From NCBI GenBank assembly GCA_020161695.1, contig JAIUOO010000027.1, positions 1-61,599 of the forward strand: 61,599 nt of DNA, read 5' to 3'. The translations under genes were made by a program, and so were the position numbers. The DNA is from Pseudomonadota bacterium. Lineage in GTDB: Bacteria > Pseudomonadota > Alphaproteobacteria > Rhizobiales > Phreatobacteraceae. The notes under the pieces were generated by a model that saw only the letters and a program-made list of their open reading frames with translations, was not told the DNA's origin and ran no database searches. Of the stretch, positions 9,468 to 18,428 are shown one piece after another (the first letter of the stretch is position 1; each line of letters opens with the position of its first letter).

Positions 9468-11972
9468 ATGACCGCGAAGGAACGGCGTGCCGCCGACACC
9501 CGCAGCGAACGCATCCTCGCGATGCTCGCCCGCTACGAACCCGTGCCCGGCGTCTATGACGAACTGGTCGACGCGCGGGGCGAGCCGCGCGAACACTGGA
9601 AGCCGATCCTGGCGAGCCTCGCCGATATCGGTCCGCGCGAGCTCGACAAGCGCTTTGCCGGGGCCGAGCGCTACCTGCGCGACACCGGCGTCTTCTACCG
9701 GGTCTATGACGACCCGCAGAACGTCGAGCGCGCCTGGCCGCTGGCCCATATCCCGCTGGTCATCGCGCCGGGCGAGTGGGCAAGCCTTACCGCCGGCCTC
9801 ACCGAGCGCGCCGAACTGCTCGACGCCGTGCTGAAGGACCTGCTCGGGCCGGGCGATCTGGTCCGCGACGGCCTGCTGCCCGCCGCGACCTTCGCGGGCT
9901 CGCCGGATTTCCTGCGTCCCATGGTCGGCATCGAGCCGCGCGGCGGCTCGCACCTGCTCTACTATGCCGTCGATGTCGGCCGCGGGCCGGACGGCCGCTG
10001 GTGGGTGCTCGGCGACCGCGCGCAGGCCCCCTCCGGCGCCGGCTACGCCCTCCAGAACCGGCTCGCCATGGCGCGGGCGCTTCCTGAAATCTACCGCTCC
10101 CAGCCGGTCGAGCGCCTCGCCGGCTTCTTCCAGGCCCTGCGCTCGCACTTCTCCTCGCTGGCGGCGACGACCGACTCGCGCGTCGCGGTGCTCACCCCCG
10201 GCCCGCTCAACGAGACCTATTTCGAGCACGCCTTCCTCGCCCGCTATCTCGGTTTCCTGCTGGCCGAGGGCGCCGACCTCACCGTGCGCGACGACACGCT
10301 CTATGTCCGCACGGTCTCGGGACTGAAGAAGCTGGAAATGGTCTGGCGCCGGCTCGACGCCGATTTCGCCGATCCGCTCGAACTCAATCCGCGCTCGCAG
10401 CTCGGCGTCGCCGGCCTCGTCCACGCCATCCGCTCCGGCAAGGTGACGCTCGCCAATGCGCTCGGCTCCGGCGTCGTCGAGGCGCGCGGCCTGCTCGCCT
10501 TCCTGCCCTCCATCGCGCGGGCGAAGCTCGGCCGCGACCTTGCCATTCCCCATGTCGCGACATGGTGGTGCGGCCAGCCGCTCGAGCGCGGCGCGGTCAT
10601 CGCCGATCTCGAGTCCTTCGTCGTGGCCCCGGCCTTCTCACCGACCATTCCCGGCATTCTCGACGAGGGCGCGGTGCTCGCATCGGGTCTGCCGCCCGAG
10701 CGCCGGCTGGCGCTGGCCGAGGAAATGCGCCTGCGCGGCTCGGATTTCGTCGCCCAGGAGGTGGTGAAGCTCTCCACCATGCCGGTCTGGCGCGACGGCT
10801 ATCTGGAGCCCCGGCCCTTCATCCTGCGCCTGTTCCTCGCCAGGGTCGGCGACCGCTGGGAGGTCATGCCCGGCGGCTTCTGCCGCGTCGGCGACCGCAT
10901 CGACGCCCGCGCCGTCACCATGCAGCGCGACGGCCGCTCGGCCGATGTCTGCGTGCTGGCCGACGGCCCCGTCGAGGAAACGACGCTCCTGCCGTCCTCG
11001 GACCGCCTCGAACTGCGCCGCGCGACGTCGTCGCTGCCAAGCCGCGCCGCCGACAACCTGTTCTGGCTCGCCCGCTACATGGAGCGCGGCGAGGCGACGC
11101 TGCGCGTTCTGCGCGCTCTCGGAGAGCAGGTCGGCTCGGGCGAGTCCATGACCACCGACACGGTCAGGCGCATCGTCGATCTGCTCGGCACCTGGGAGGC
11201 CCTGCCCGAGGAGCCGGTGGTCGCCGACCCCACCGCCATTGCCGGCGCCGCCTTCCACGGCCGCACGCCCGGCGGGGTCCTGAACCTTGCCCAGTCGGCG
11301 CTGCATGCGGCCTCCGTCATCCGCGACCGCTTCTCGCCCGACGCCTGGCGCACGATCACCGATATGGTCGCGCTCGCCGAGGGCGGCCCGAAGGCCGACG
11401 GCGGCATTTTCGAGCGGGTCGAGGCGGGCCTGCGCCTCTCCGCCGTCTTCTCCGGCCTGACGCAGGAGAACATGAACCAGCTCATCGGCTGGCGCTTCCT
11501 CAAGCTCGGCAAGCGCATCGAGCGTGCGCTCGCGACCTGCCGCGCCGTCCGGCAGTTCGCCGACCCGAAAGCCGGCCCCGCCAATCTCGACCTGCTGCTC
11601 AGCCTCGCCGACAGCCAGATCACCTATCGCCGGCGCTATGTCATGGTCGCGGCGCGCCCGCCCGTGCTCGACCTCGTCATGCTCGACCCCAACAATCCGC
11701 GCTCCGTCGCCTTCCAGATCGACCGGATCGCCGCCCATCTGAAGGAACTGCCGGATCACATGTCCGATGGCCGGCTGAACGTCGCCGAGAAGCTGATCGC
11801 GCGCACCCGCGTCGATCTCCAGACGGCCGATGCCCACACGATCGACGTGAAGCAGATCGGCGCCATCGAGCAGACGATGCTGGCGATCTCGAACGAGATT
11901 TCCGAGCGCTACTTCACCCATCGCGACGGCGCCCGGACCGTCGGCTTCATGGCCGGCGAGGTGCTCGGATGA
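9468..11972 (+). CDS. Circularly permuted ATP-grasp / alpha-E fusion protein
   Basis: An 834-residue fusion of two proteins often encoded separately: a circularly permuted ATP-grasp domain (DUF404/DUF407, COG2308; about residues 1-480) and an alpha-E domain (DUF403, COG2307; about 515-830). Visible ATP-grasp hallmarks are RGGSHLLYYAVDVGRGPDG with GDRAQAPSGAGYAL, LTPGPLNETYFEH and ATWWCGQPL. The alpha-E part begins SRAADNLFWLARYMERGE. By family analogy the ATP-grasp would form an amide/peptide bond using ATP, with alpha-E as a helical partner. GAGGA 4 bases before the ATG at 9468 supports this start. The stop overlaps the next ATG (ATGA at 11969-11972). Confidence 0.9.
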   Translation: MTAKERRAADTRSERILAMLARYEPVPGVYDELVDARGEPREHWKPILASLADIGPRELDKRFAGAERYLRDTGVFYRVYDDPQNVERAWPLAHIPLVIAPGEWASLTAGLTERAELLDAVLKDLLGPGDLVRDGLLPAATFAGSPDFLRPMVGIEPRGGSHLLYYAVDVGRGPDGRWWVLGDRAQAPSGAGYALQNRLAMARALPEIYRSQPVERLAGFFQALRSHFSSLAATTDSRVAVLTPGPLNETYFEHAFLARYLGFLLAEGADLTVRDDTLYVRTVSGLKKLEMVWRRLDADFADPLELNPRSQLGVAGLVHAIRSGKVTLANALGSGVVEARGLLAFLPSIARAKLGRDLAIPHVATWWCGQPLERGAVIADLESFVVAPAFSPTIPGILDEGAVLASGLPPERRLALAEEMRLRGSDFVAQEVVKLSTMPVWRDGYLEPRPFILRLFLARVGDRWEVMPGGFCRVGDRIDARAVTMQRDGRSADVCVLADGPVEETTLLPSSDRLELRRATSSLPSRAADNLFWLARYMERGEATLRVLRALGEQVGSGESMTTDTVRRIVDLLGTWEALPEEPVVADPTAIAGAAFHGRTPGGVLNLAQSALHAASVIRDRFSPDAWRTITDMVALAEGGPKADGGIFERVEAGLRLSAVFSGLTQENMNQLIGWRFLKLGKRIERALATCRAVRQFADPKAGPANLDLLLSLADSQITYRRRYVMVAARPPVLDLVMLDPNNPRSVAFQIDRIAAHLKELPDHMSDGRLNVAEKLIARTRVDLQTADAHTIDVKQIGAIEQTMLAISNEISERYFTHRDGARTVGFMAGEVLG

Positions 11973-12850
11973 ACTACGACGTCCGGCAGGTCACCGACTA
12001 CCGCTATGCCCGCCCGGTGGTCATGGCCCAGCACGTGCTGCGGGTCGTGCCGGTCGACCGCGCGGGACAGCGCGTGCTCGCCTGCGACATCGACATTTCG
12101 CCGAAGCCGAGCGCGCGGCGGCAGGACAGCGACTTCTTCGGCAATCGCCGCATCTTCCTCGACTTCGACACGCCGCACCGCGAGTTGAAGATCGACATGC
12201 GCGCGCGCGTCGCCATCACCGCCCGCACGCGGCCCCTGCCCGGCATGGACCCGCCGTGGGAGCGCGTGCGGGAGACCGCCTTCGCTTCCGCCGACATCTC
12301 GCCGAATTCGCCGGTCCACGCGCTGTTCCCCTCGACCTACGTGCCGCGCGACCCGCTGATCCGCGCCTATGCCAGCGCCTCCTTCCCGCCAGGGCGGCCG
12401 ATCCTCGAGGCCTCCTTCGACCTCGCCCGCCGCATCCAGTCCGATTTCGCCTATGCGCCCGGCACCACCGACACCTCGACCACCGCCGCGCGGGCCTTCG
12501 CCATGCGCCGCGGCGTCTGTCAGGATTTCACCCACATCATGATCTCGGGCCTGCGCGGTCTCGGCCTGCCGGCGGCCTATGTCTCCGGCTACCTGCGCAC
12601 CGTGCCGCCGCCCGGCAAGCCGCGGCTCGAAGGCGCCGACGCCACCCATGCCTGGGTGTCGGTCTGGTGCGGGCCGGAACTCGGCTGGTGGGGCCTCGAC
12701 CCGACCAACGGCCTGATCGTCGGCGAGGACCACATCACGCTGGCGGTCGGTCGCGACTTCGTCGATGTCGCGCCGAATGGCGGCGTGCTGATCGCCTCCG
12801 GCGACCACGAGATTGCCGTGGCCGTGGACGTCAAGCCGGTAACGGGCTGA
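11969..12850 (+). CDS. Transglutaminase-like cysteine peptidase family protein
   Basis: A 293-residue protein of the bacterial transglutaminase-like family (COG1305), third gene of the amidoligase operon. After a beta-rich N-terminal domain (TDYRYARPVVMAQHVLRVVP) comes the papain-fold core with the complete triad C184 (RRGVCQDFTH), H227 (ATHAWVSVW) and D244 (GLDPTNGLIVG). It is thus likely catalytically competent as a peptidase, amidase or transamidase. No signal peptide is seen, so it is probably cytosolic. It overlaps the ATP-grasp gene by 4 bases, implying coupling, and ends 4 bases from the convergent LtrA gene. Confidence 0.9.
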   Translation: MNYDVRQVTDYRYARPVVMAQHVLRVVPVDRAGQRVLACDIDISPKPSARRQDSDFFGNRRIFLDFDTPHRELKIDMRARVAITARTRPLPGMDPPWERVRETAFASADISPNSPVHALFPSTYVPRDPLIRAYASASFPPGRPILEASFDLARRIQSDFAYAPGTTDTSTTAARAFAMRRGVCQDFTHIMISGLRGLGLPAAYVSGYLRTVPPPGKPRLEGADATHAWVSVWCGPELGWWGLDPTNGLIVGEDHITLAVGRDFVDVAPNGGVLIASGDHEIAVAVDVKPVTG

Positions 12851-12854
12851 ACGG

Positions 12855-14060
12855 TCAGTGCGACGCGGCCGGCATCGCCGCGCCACCGCCGAGCGAACGC
12901 CACTCCCACATCGCCGCGATGATCAGTACCCCCGTCGTCGCGATCGACAGGCCGAGCGGCGAGAACAGGTGCATGAGGAATTCGGCCGCCGCGATCGCGG
13001 CGAGCAATGCCAGCCCGACCAGATGCGACAGCGGGAAGTTCGGCGCGCTCAGCCATTTGAACGCACCATTGCCGAGCAGGAACAGCGCGGGCGCGCCGAC
13101 AATGGCGAGCAGATAGCTCGTCGCGACATGGCCGGCGGGATGGGCCAGCACCAGTTCGTCCGCGACGGCCGCGACGATGATCCCCGCGACGATGACGATG
13201 TGCCAGTAGGTATAGCCGGCGCGCGCCAGCCGGCCCGGATCGGCGGAATGGGCGATGTGGTGGGTCGCGCGCTCGGCTCCGATGGCGAAGTAAAGCCACC
13301 ACATGGAGACGGTCGAGAGGAACGCCGAGACGAAGGCCGTGACCGTGCCGGCGGAGACCGGCAGCTTCTGGGCCGTTGCGCCGGTCATCAGCAGCGATTC
13401 CCCAAGCGCGATGATGACGAACAGGGCGCATCGCTCGGACAGGTGATGGCCATCGATGTCCCAGTCCGCCGTGGTCGAGGCGCCAAGGCCGGGAAAACGG
13501 AAGCCGATCCAGGCCGGCCCGTAGTCGAGCAGGAGCGCCAGGCTCCAGAGAACAAGGCGCGCATTGCCCTCGGCGAGTGCGCCCGCGACCCAGCAGACCG
13601 AGGAAATGCAGGCCCAGGCGAGGATGCGCTGGAAATTACGCCGGTTGCCCGGGCTCGCCGCGCCCAGCGCGCAGATCATGAACAGCGGCCGGCCCACGAG
13701 GATGATGGCATGAGCCAGGGCGAAGGCGAGCGAGGCCTTGCCGAAGGCGTCCGGGATCGAAGCCGACAGGACGAGGCCGCCGAGCATGACCGCGAACAGG
13801 AACATGCGCACCGGCCAGCGGTCGGGATCGAGCCAGTTGGTCACCCAGCTCGTGCAGATCCAGGTCCACCAGACCGCCAGAAACAGGATCGTCGTCTCGA
13901 ACACGCCCTGCGGCGTCATCTTGGCGAGGAGCGCGTGCGAGAGCTGCGTCACCGCGAAGACGAAGACGAGATCGAAGAAGAGCTCGACCGGCGCTACGCG
14001 CGAGGCGGCGTGGGACGCCTTGTCACGCAGGAAACCGGCATGCGAGGCGAGGCTTGCCAT
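12855..14060 (-). CDS. LtrA family low-temperature-requirement-like membrane protein
   Basis: A 401-residue polytopic membrane protein matching the LtrA family, named after a Listeria protein needed for growth in the cold; its biochemical role is unknown. The diagnostic N-terminal stretch VAPVELFFDLVFVFAVTQLSH is present (about residues 22-42), followed by roughly ten to twelve hydrophobic segments with the WWTWICTSWVTNWLDPD and ERCALFVIIALGESLL motifs. It is transcribed toward the transglutaminase gene, with only 4 bases between stops. The small membrane protein upstream ends 9 bases before its start, so the two may be cotranscribed. Confidence 0.88.
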   Translation of the reverse strand: MASLASHAGFLRDKASHAASRVAPVELFFDLVFVFAVTQLSHALLAKMTPQGVFETTILFLAVWWTWICTSWVTNWLDPDRWPVRMFLFAVMLGGLVLSASIPDAFGKASLAFALAHAIILVGRPLFMICALGAASPGNRRNFQRILAWACISSVCWVAGALAEGNARLVLWSLALLLDYGPAWIGFRFPGLGASTTADWDIDGHHLSERCALFVIIALGESLLMTGATAQKLPVSAGTVTAFVSAFLSTVSMWWLYFAIGAERATHHIAHSADPGRLARAGYTYWHIVIVAGIIVAAVADELVLAHPAGHVATSYLLAIVGAPALFLLGNGAFKWLSAPNFPLSHLVGLALLAAIAAAEFLMHLFSPLGLSIATTGVLIIAAMWEWRSLGGGAAMPAASH

Positions 14061-14069
14061 CGGAGCGCC

Positions 14070-14324
14070 TCAGGACAGTTTCCAGCCGACGAACAGCGCG
14101 ATGGCCGCCGGCACGCCGAACACGATCAGGAAGATCGGCGCCTCCACCGCCAGCGGATAGCCGGCCCTCGCGACGCCGATCCAGAGGTTCACCAGGGCCG
14201 CGACGAACCAGAGGCCGATGAAGGCCTTGGTCACGGTCCCCATGTCGAGGGCGAACATCCGCGCGACAAGGGCGAACAGCGCCAGCGCGACCAGCCCGCC
14301 ACCGATGACCATGATCGTATGCAT
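14070..14324 (-). CDS. Small hypothetical membrane protein
   Basis: An 84-residue protein with three predicted membrane helices: about residues 3-22 (IMVIGGGLVALALFALVARM), 33-50 and 58-80. No enzymatic motif is visible. It lies 9 bases upstream of the LtrA-like gene on the same strand, so the two may form a small operon, and an accessory role to LtrA is possible but untested. Downstream of the creatininase gene there are 147 bases with no recognisable gene. Confidence 0.7.
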   Translation of the reverse strand: MHTIMVIGGGLVALALFALVARMFALDMGTVTKAFIGLWFVAALVNLWIGVARAGYPLAVEAPIFLIVFGVPAAIALFVGWKLS

Positions 14325-14471
14325 GCCCGAGCCGCTCCCGTTCGATCAACTGGCGCCTCGGCAGCCGGGGCGAAACGCCACCGGGCTTCCGGCCGCACCT
14401 CCGGAACATGCCGGAAACCCTGCCATGGAGCGTTACGCTCGTCAAGGATTATTTTCGCAAAATAGGATCAA

Positions 14472-15272
14472 TCACCGACCAGGCTGGTGGAGCCGGCCGA
14501 TATCGAACCGCGCCATGTCGTCGAGAAGCTTGACGAATTCCCGCGCCTGGTACTCGGCGGTCTGCCGACCCTTCTCGGCCGTCGCCAGCGAGGCGTCGCC
14601 GGCCGCGCCGTGCGGGTGGATATCCTGCGCCATCCAGCCGAAGGCGTGGTTCACGGTCGGGCGGAGATAGGTGAATTCCTTCTCCATCGACACCATGACC
14701 GGCTCGAAACGTCCGGCATGGGCCATGTCGACCAGTTCCGGGCGGAAATGCAGCATCAGCGACGTCTCGACATCGCCGCCATGGATGCCGTGCTTGATAT
14801 CGAGGTCGCCGTAGAGGCCCGGCGGACGCCCGAAGGCAGTCCAGCTCGTGACGACCGCCAGCTGTCCGAACCGGATGCGAAGCTCGCGGGCCACGACCCG
14901 CATCGGGTCGAGATTGCCGCCATGCGAGGTCATCAGCACGATCTTGTCGATGCCGGCGCGCTTGACGCTCTCGCCGATCTCGATCCAGGCGCTAAGCACG
15001 GTCTGCGCCGACAGCGTCACCGTGCCCTTGGAATGAAGGTGCTCGTTGGACTTCGCCACCGCCTCGATCGGCAGGAACAGCGCGGTGACCCCCTCGCCCA
15101 CCAGCGGAAAGGCCGTCTGGATCATGCCCTGCATGATCGAGGTGTCGGTCGATACCGGCAGGTGCGGCCCATGCTGCTCGATCGCGGCGAGCGGCAGCAC
15201 GGCGACCGTCGTCGCCGGGTCGAGCCGGTCGAAATCGGTGGTCTTCAGGTCGCCCCAGTGACGAGCCGGCAT
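14472..15272 (-). CDS. Creatininase family protein
   Basis: Zinc-dependent amidohydrolase of the creatininase/MftE/ArfB family. Members hydrolyse creatinine, formamidopyrimidines or small peptide amides, so the exact substrate is open. The 266-residue product shows the family metal motif LPLAAIEQHGPHLPVSTDT (about residues 32-50), the second cluster MTSHGGNLDPM (about 125) and IHGGDVETS (about 168). Start at 15272 (MPARHW) is preceded by GGAG; an upstream in-frame ATG at 15356 lacks this. It is divergent from an amidohydrolase gene 116 bases away, with a 21-base palindrome between them, suggesting one degradative unit under shared control. Confidence 0.9.
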   Translation of the reverse strand: MPARHWGDLKTTDFDRLDPATTVAVLPLAAIEQHGPHLPVSTDTSIMQGMIQTAFPLVGEGVTALFLPIEAVAKSNEHLHSKGTVTLSAQTVLSAWIEIGESVKRAGIDKIVLMTSHGGNLDPMRVVARELRIRFGQLAVVTSWTAFGRPPGLYGDLDIKHGIHGGDVETSLMLHFRPELVDMAHAGRFEPVMVSMEKEFTYLRPTVNHAFGWMAQDIHPHGAAGDASLATAEKGRQTAEYQAREFVKLLDDMARFDIGRLHQPGR

Positions 15273-15301
15273 GGGAGATCTCCACAAACGGTGTGCCGTA
15301 G

Positions 15302-15322
15302 CGGTTGGCAATCCGCCAACCG
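15302..15322. promoter_or_regulatory. Candidate operator: perfect inverted repeat between divergent creatininase and amidohydrolase genes
   Basis: Arms CGGTTGGC (15302-15309) and GCCAACCG (15315-15322) around a 5-base spacer AATCC. The element lies 30 bases upstream of the creatininase start and 67 upstream of the amidohydrolase start, the position expected for a shared operator. No cognate regulator gene is adjacent. Confidence 0.45.
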
Positions 15323-15388
15323 ACGCGCAATCTGCGCCGCGCCGGCAGAGATGCACCGGCGGGACTGATCCAGCAAGCGGAGCCTTCG

Positions 15389-16561
15389 ATGACCTTCGAC
15401 CTGATTTTGCGCGGTGGGCGCGTGATCGACCCCTCGCAGAAAATCGACGGCATCCGCGACGTCGCCTTCAAGGACGGCAAGGTCGCGGCGGTGGCCAAGG
15501 ACCTGAAGGCGCCGGCCGGCACCGAGATCCGCGACGTCTCCGGCTATATCGTCACGCCCGGCCTGATCGACCTCCATACCCACGTCTATTGGGGCGGCAC
15601 CTCGCTCGGCATCGATGCCGAGGAATTCTGCCGCACCTCCGGCGTCACCACCGCCGTCGACACCGGCTCGGCCGGCCCCGGCAACTGGAAGGGCTTCCGC
15701 AAGCACGTCATCGAGCCGAGCCAGGTGCGCATCCTCGCCTATCTGCACGTCAGCCATGCCGGCATCTACGGTTTCGACAAGCGCGTGATGGTCGGCGAGA
15801 GCCGCGAGATCATGCATCTCAATCCGATCGACTGCGCCGAGGTCGCCGACGCCAACCGCGACCTCATCGTCGGCATCAAGGTGCGTGTCGGTCTGCATGC
15901 CTCGGGCACCAACGGCGAAGCGGCGCTCGACATGGCGCTGCAGGTCGCCAACGAGGTCGGCATGCCGCTGATGGCGCATATCGACCACCCGCCGCCGAGC
16001 TACGAGCACGTCATCGGCCGCCTGCGCCCCGGCGACGTGCTGACCCACGCCTTCCGCCCCTTCCCCAACGCGCCGATCACCGCGCAGGGCGCGGTCAAGC
16101 CGGAAGTCATCGCCGCCCGCAAGAAGGGCGTGATCTTCGACATCGGTCACGGCAAGGGCTCGTTCTCGTTCAAGACGACGCGCGCCATGCTGGCGGGCGG
16201 CTTCGAGCCGGACGTCATCTCGTCCGACGTGCACACGCTGTGCATCGAGGGGCCGGCCTTCGATCAGGTGACCACCCTGTCGAAGTTCCTCTGCATGGGC
16301 ATGCCGCTCGACCGCGTCATCGCCGCCTCGACCGTCAACGCCGCCATGGCGCTGAAGCGGCCCGAACTCGGCAGCCTGAAGCCGGGCTCGGCGGGCGACG
16401 CCACGATCCTCACCATCAAGGACGGCAAGTTCGACTATGTCGACGTCGTCGGCGAGCACCTGATCGGCGACAAGAAGATCGTCGCCGAGGGCACGGTCGT
16501 CGCCGGCAAATGGTGGCACCCGAAGCGCTCGTCGCGCTTCAGGAAGACGGTCGCCGCCTGA
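15389..16561 (+). CDS. Amidohydrolase/deacetylase family metallohydrolase
   Basis: Cytosolic TIM-barrel metal-dependent hydrolase of 390 residues. It is close to the amidohydrolase subgroup whose characterised members (Atu3266/EF0837 type) deacetylate O-acetyl-(R)-mandelate-like compounds; older annotations call it dihydroorotase-like. The N-terminal beta sandwich leads into the metal site H63-T-H65 (LIDLHTHV). The probable carboxylated bridging lysine is K164 (IVGIKVRVG), with later histidines in MAHIDHPP and the catalytic aspartate region SSDVHTL. The start at 15389 has GGAG 6 bases upstream. Its stop abuts the stop of the convergent chemoreceptor gene. The divergent creatininase suggests a joint amide or ester catabolic pathway. 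Confidence 0.88.
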   Translation: MTFDLILRGGRVIDPSQKIDGIRDVAFKDGKVAAVAKDLKAPAGTEIRDVSGYIVTPGLIDLHTHVYWGGTSLGIDAEEFCRTSGVTTAVDTGSAGPGNWKGFRKHVIEPSQVRILAYLHVSHAGIYGFDKRVMVGESREIMHLNPIDCAEVADANRDLIVGIKVRVGLHASGTNGEAALDMALQVANEVGMPLMAHIDHPPPSYEHVIGRLRPGDVLTHAFRPFPNAPITAQGAVKPEVIAARKKGVIFDIGHGKGSFSFKTTRAMLAGGFEPDVISSDVHTLCIEGPAFDQVTTLSKFLCMGMPLDRVIAASTVNAAMALKRPELGSLKPGSAGDATILTIKDGKFDYVDVVGEHLIGDKKIVAEGTVVAGKWWHPKRSSRFRKTVAA

Positions 16562-16571
16562 TCAGGCGGCG
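16552..16571. other. 20-base perfect palindrome spanning two abutting convergent stop codons
   Basis: The half-site CGCCGCCTGA is followed directly by its reverse complement. The centre TGATCA contains the stop codon of the amidohydrolase (16559-16561) and, on the other strand, that of the chemoreceptor (16562-16564), so the two coding regions have no intergenic base. It may slow both transcripts, but there is no U-tract. Confidence 0.6.
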
Positions 16572-18232
16572 CGGATCCGGTCGAGGAACCCGGCAACGGC
16601 GGTGTCGAGTTCGGTGGACCCTTCGCCGAGCGCGGCGGCCGCATCGGACATGACGCGGGCGGCATCGCCGGTCTCCTGCGCCGCGCGCGTCACGCGCTCG
16701 ATGTCCTGCCCGACGGCGCGCGTGCCGTCGGCGGCGTCCGACACCGAGCCGGCAATGCCGTTGGTGACGGCCGCCTGCTCCTCGACCGCGGCCATGATCG
16801 ACGAGGACACGGACGAGATTTCGCCGATGGTGCGGTTGATCGCCTCGATGGCCGACACCGCCTCGCCGGTGACCGCCTGAACCGCGCCGATTTGGCTGGC
16901 GATCTCTTCCGTCGCCTTCGAGGTCTGGGCCGCGAGGTTCTTCACCTCGGTCGCGACCACCGCGAAACCCTTGCCGGCCTCGCCCGCGCGCGCCGCCTCG
17001 ATCGTGGCGTTGAGCGCGAGCAGGTTGGTCTGCGCGGCGATGGCGTTGATCAGGCTGACGACGTCACCGATCTTCTGCGTCGAGGCGGCCAGCGAGCCGA
17101 CGATCTCGCCGGTGCGCGTCGCCTGATCGACGGCCGAGGCCGCGATCTGCTGGGCCTGCGCGGTCCGGCTCGAAATCTCGCCGATGGAGCTGGCAAGCTC
17201 CTGGGCCGAACCAGCCGCGCTATCGACGCTCTGCGTCGCGCTGGCCGAGGTCGCGGCAACGGTCCCGCCGAGTTCGGAGACGTTGCGGGCGACATCGCCG
17301 ACGCGCGACGCATTCGCCACGATCGCCTCCGAGGCGTCCGTCACCGTCGAGACCACCGACTGGACCGTCGCGCGGAACTCGTCGGCCAGGGCCGCCATGT
17401 CGCGGGCGCGCTGGTCGCGCATGCCGGCCTCGCGCGCCGCTTCGGCGGCCTTGAGGTCCTCGACCTCGCGCACGCTGTCGCGGAAAACAAGCACCGACCT
17501 CGCCAGCGCGCCGATCTCGTCCTTGCGGCCGGTATCGCTGATCTCGGCATCCGTCCGGCCGGACGACACCGCATCGACCGCCGCGGTCAGGCGCGTCAGC
17601 GGGCGCGCTACGCCCATCAGGATCGTCCAGAAGGCGAGCACGGCCGCGAGGACGGCGAGGCCGATCGTCGCCGCGATGGCCTGCATCAATCCGGTGCGCA
17701 TCGCCGCGATCTCATCGGAAAGCGCCGCGACCCGCCGGGCATTGACCTCGGCGAAGGCGGCCATCTCCGTGTTCAGCTTCTGGCGCGTCGTGCGGTTGGC
17801 TTCGTTGTCGCCGATCGCGCGCGCCGCCATGTGCCCGGACGAGCGTCCAGCCCGCGCCAATTCGTCGCGCAGGCGAATGAAGGCCTCGGCCTGTTCCTGA
17901 AGCCGCGCCCTGATCGCCTGATCCTCCGGCGCTGCAAGCGCGGCCCACTCCCCGATGACACGACGCAGCCGGCCGAGCTCGCGATCCTGATTGGCGGCGA
18001 AGCGCTCCAGAGCCTTGGGATCGTCGGACATGTAGATGCCGCGCGACTCCATGACCACGGAGTAGATCAGTCCATTGGCCTGTTCGGCGAGTTGCGTGAT
18101 CTTCGCGGTGCGCTCGTTCTGATCCACCACGCTCTGGTAGCGCTGGAAGCCATGGACCGCGACGGCGCCGACGACGAGCGCCGCTGCGGCCAAGCCGGAC
18201 ACCACGAGAACGAGACGGGTCTTGATATTCAA
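16562..18232 (-). CDS. Methyl-accepting chemotaxis protein
   Basis: Inner-membrane chemoreceptor of 556 residues that would signal to CheA/CheW. It has an N-terminal membrane helix (about 6-28), a periplasmic helical region of about 150 residues resembling a four-helix-bundle sensor, a second helix (about 185-205), a HAMP domain, and the cytoplasmic signalling domain. The hairpin tip is INAIAAQTNLLALNATIEAA, followed by GFAVVATEVKNLA. I place the start at the TTG at 18232 (LNIKTRLVLVV), 8 bases after GGGGGAG; the upstream ATG at 18325 lacks a ribosome site. No che genes are nearby, so it is an orphan receptor. Its ligand is unknown. Confidence 0.9.
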   Translation of the reverse strand: MNIKTRLVLVVSGLAAAALVVGAVAVHGFQRYQSVVDQNERTAKITQLAEQANGLIYSVVMESRGIYMSDDPKALERFAANQDRELGRLRRVIGEWAALAAPEDQAIRARLQEQAEAFIRLRDELARAGRSSGHMAARAIGDNEANRTTRQKLNTEMAAFAEVNARRVAALSDEIAAMRTGLMQAIAATIGLAVLAAVLAFWTILMGVARPLTRLTAAVDAVSSGRTDAEISDTGRKDEIGALARSVLVFRDSVREVEDLKAAEAAREAGMRDQRARDMAALADEFRATVQSVVSTVTDASEAIVANASRVGDVARNVSELGGTVAATSASATQSVDSAAGSAQELASSIGEISSRTAQAQQIAASAVDQATRTGEIVGSLAASTQKIGDVVSLINAIAAQTNLLALNATIEAARAGEAGKGFAVVATEVKNLAAQTSKATEEIASQIGAVQAVTGEAVSAIEAINRTIGEISSVSSSIMAAVEEQAAVTNGIAGSVSDAADGTRAVGQDIERVTRAAQETGDAARVMSDAAAALGEGSTELDTAVAGFLDRIRAA

Positions 18233-18428
18233 GGCAGGCGCTCCCCCAACTATTTCCCTAGGACCATCTGTGAAAGGGCCTAGCAAACCGTTAACCACGC
18301 CCTGCGCCACCACACACGAGACCATGCGCGGCTCGGCCCGGCCGAGCCCCCGGCGGTGGATGAATCGAACCGCCGCCTTGCCCGGACAATGATCGCGCCT
18401 GCATGATGCGGCGCAGGATGAGATTGCA

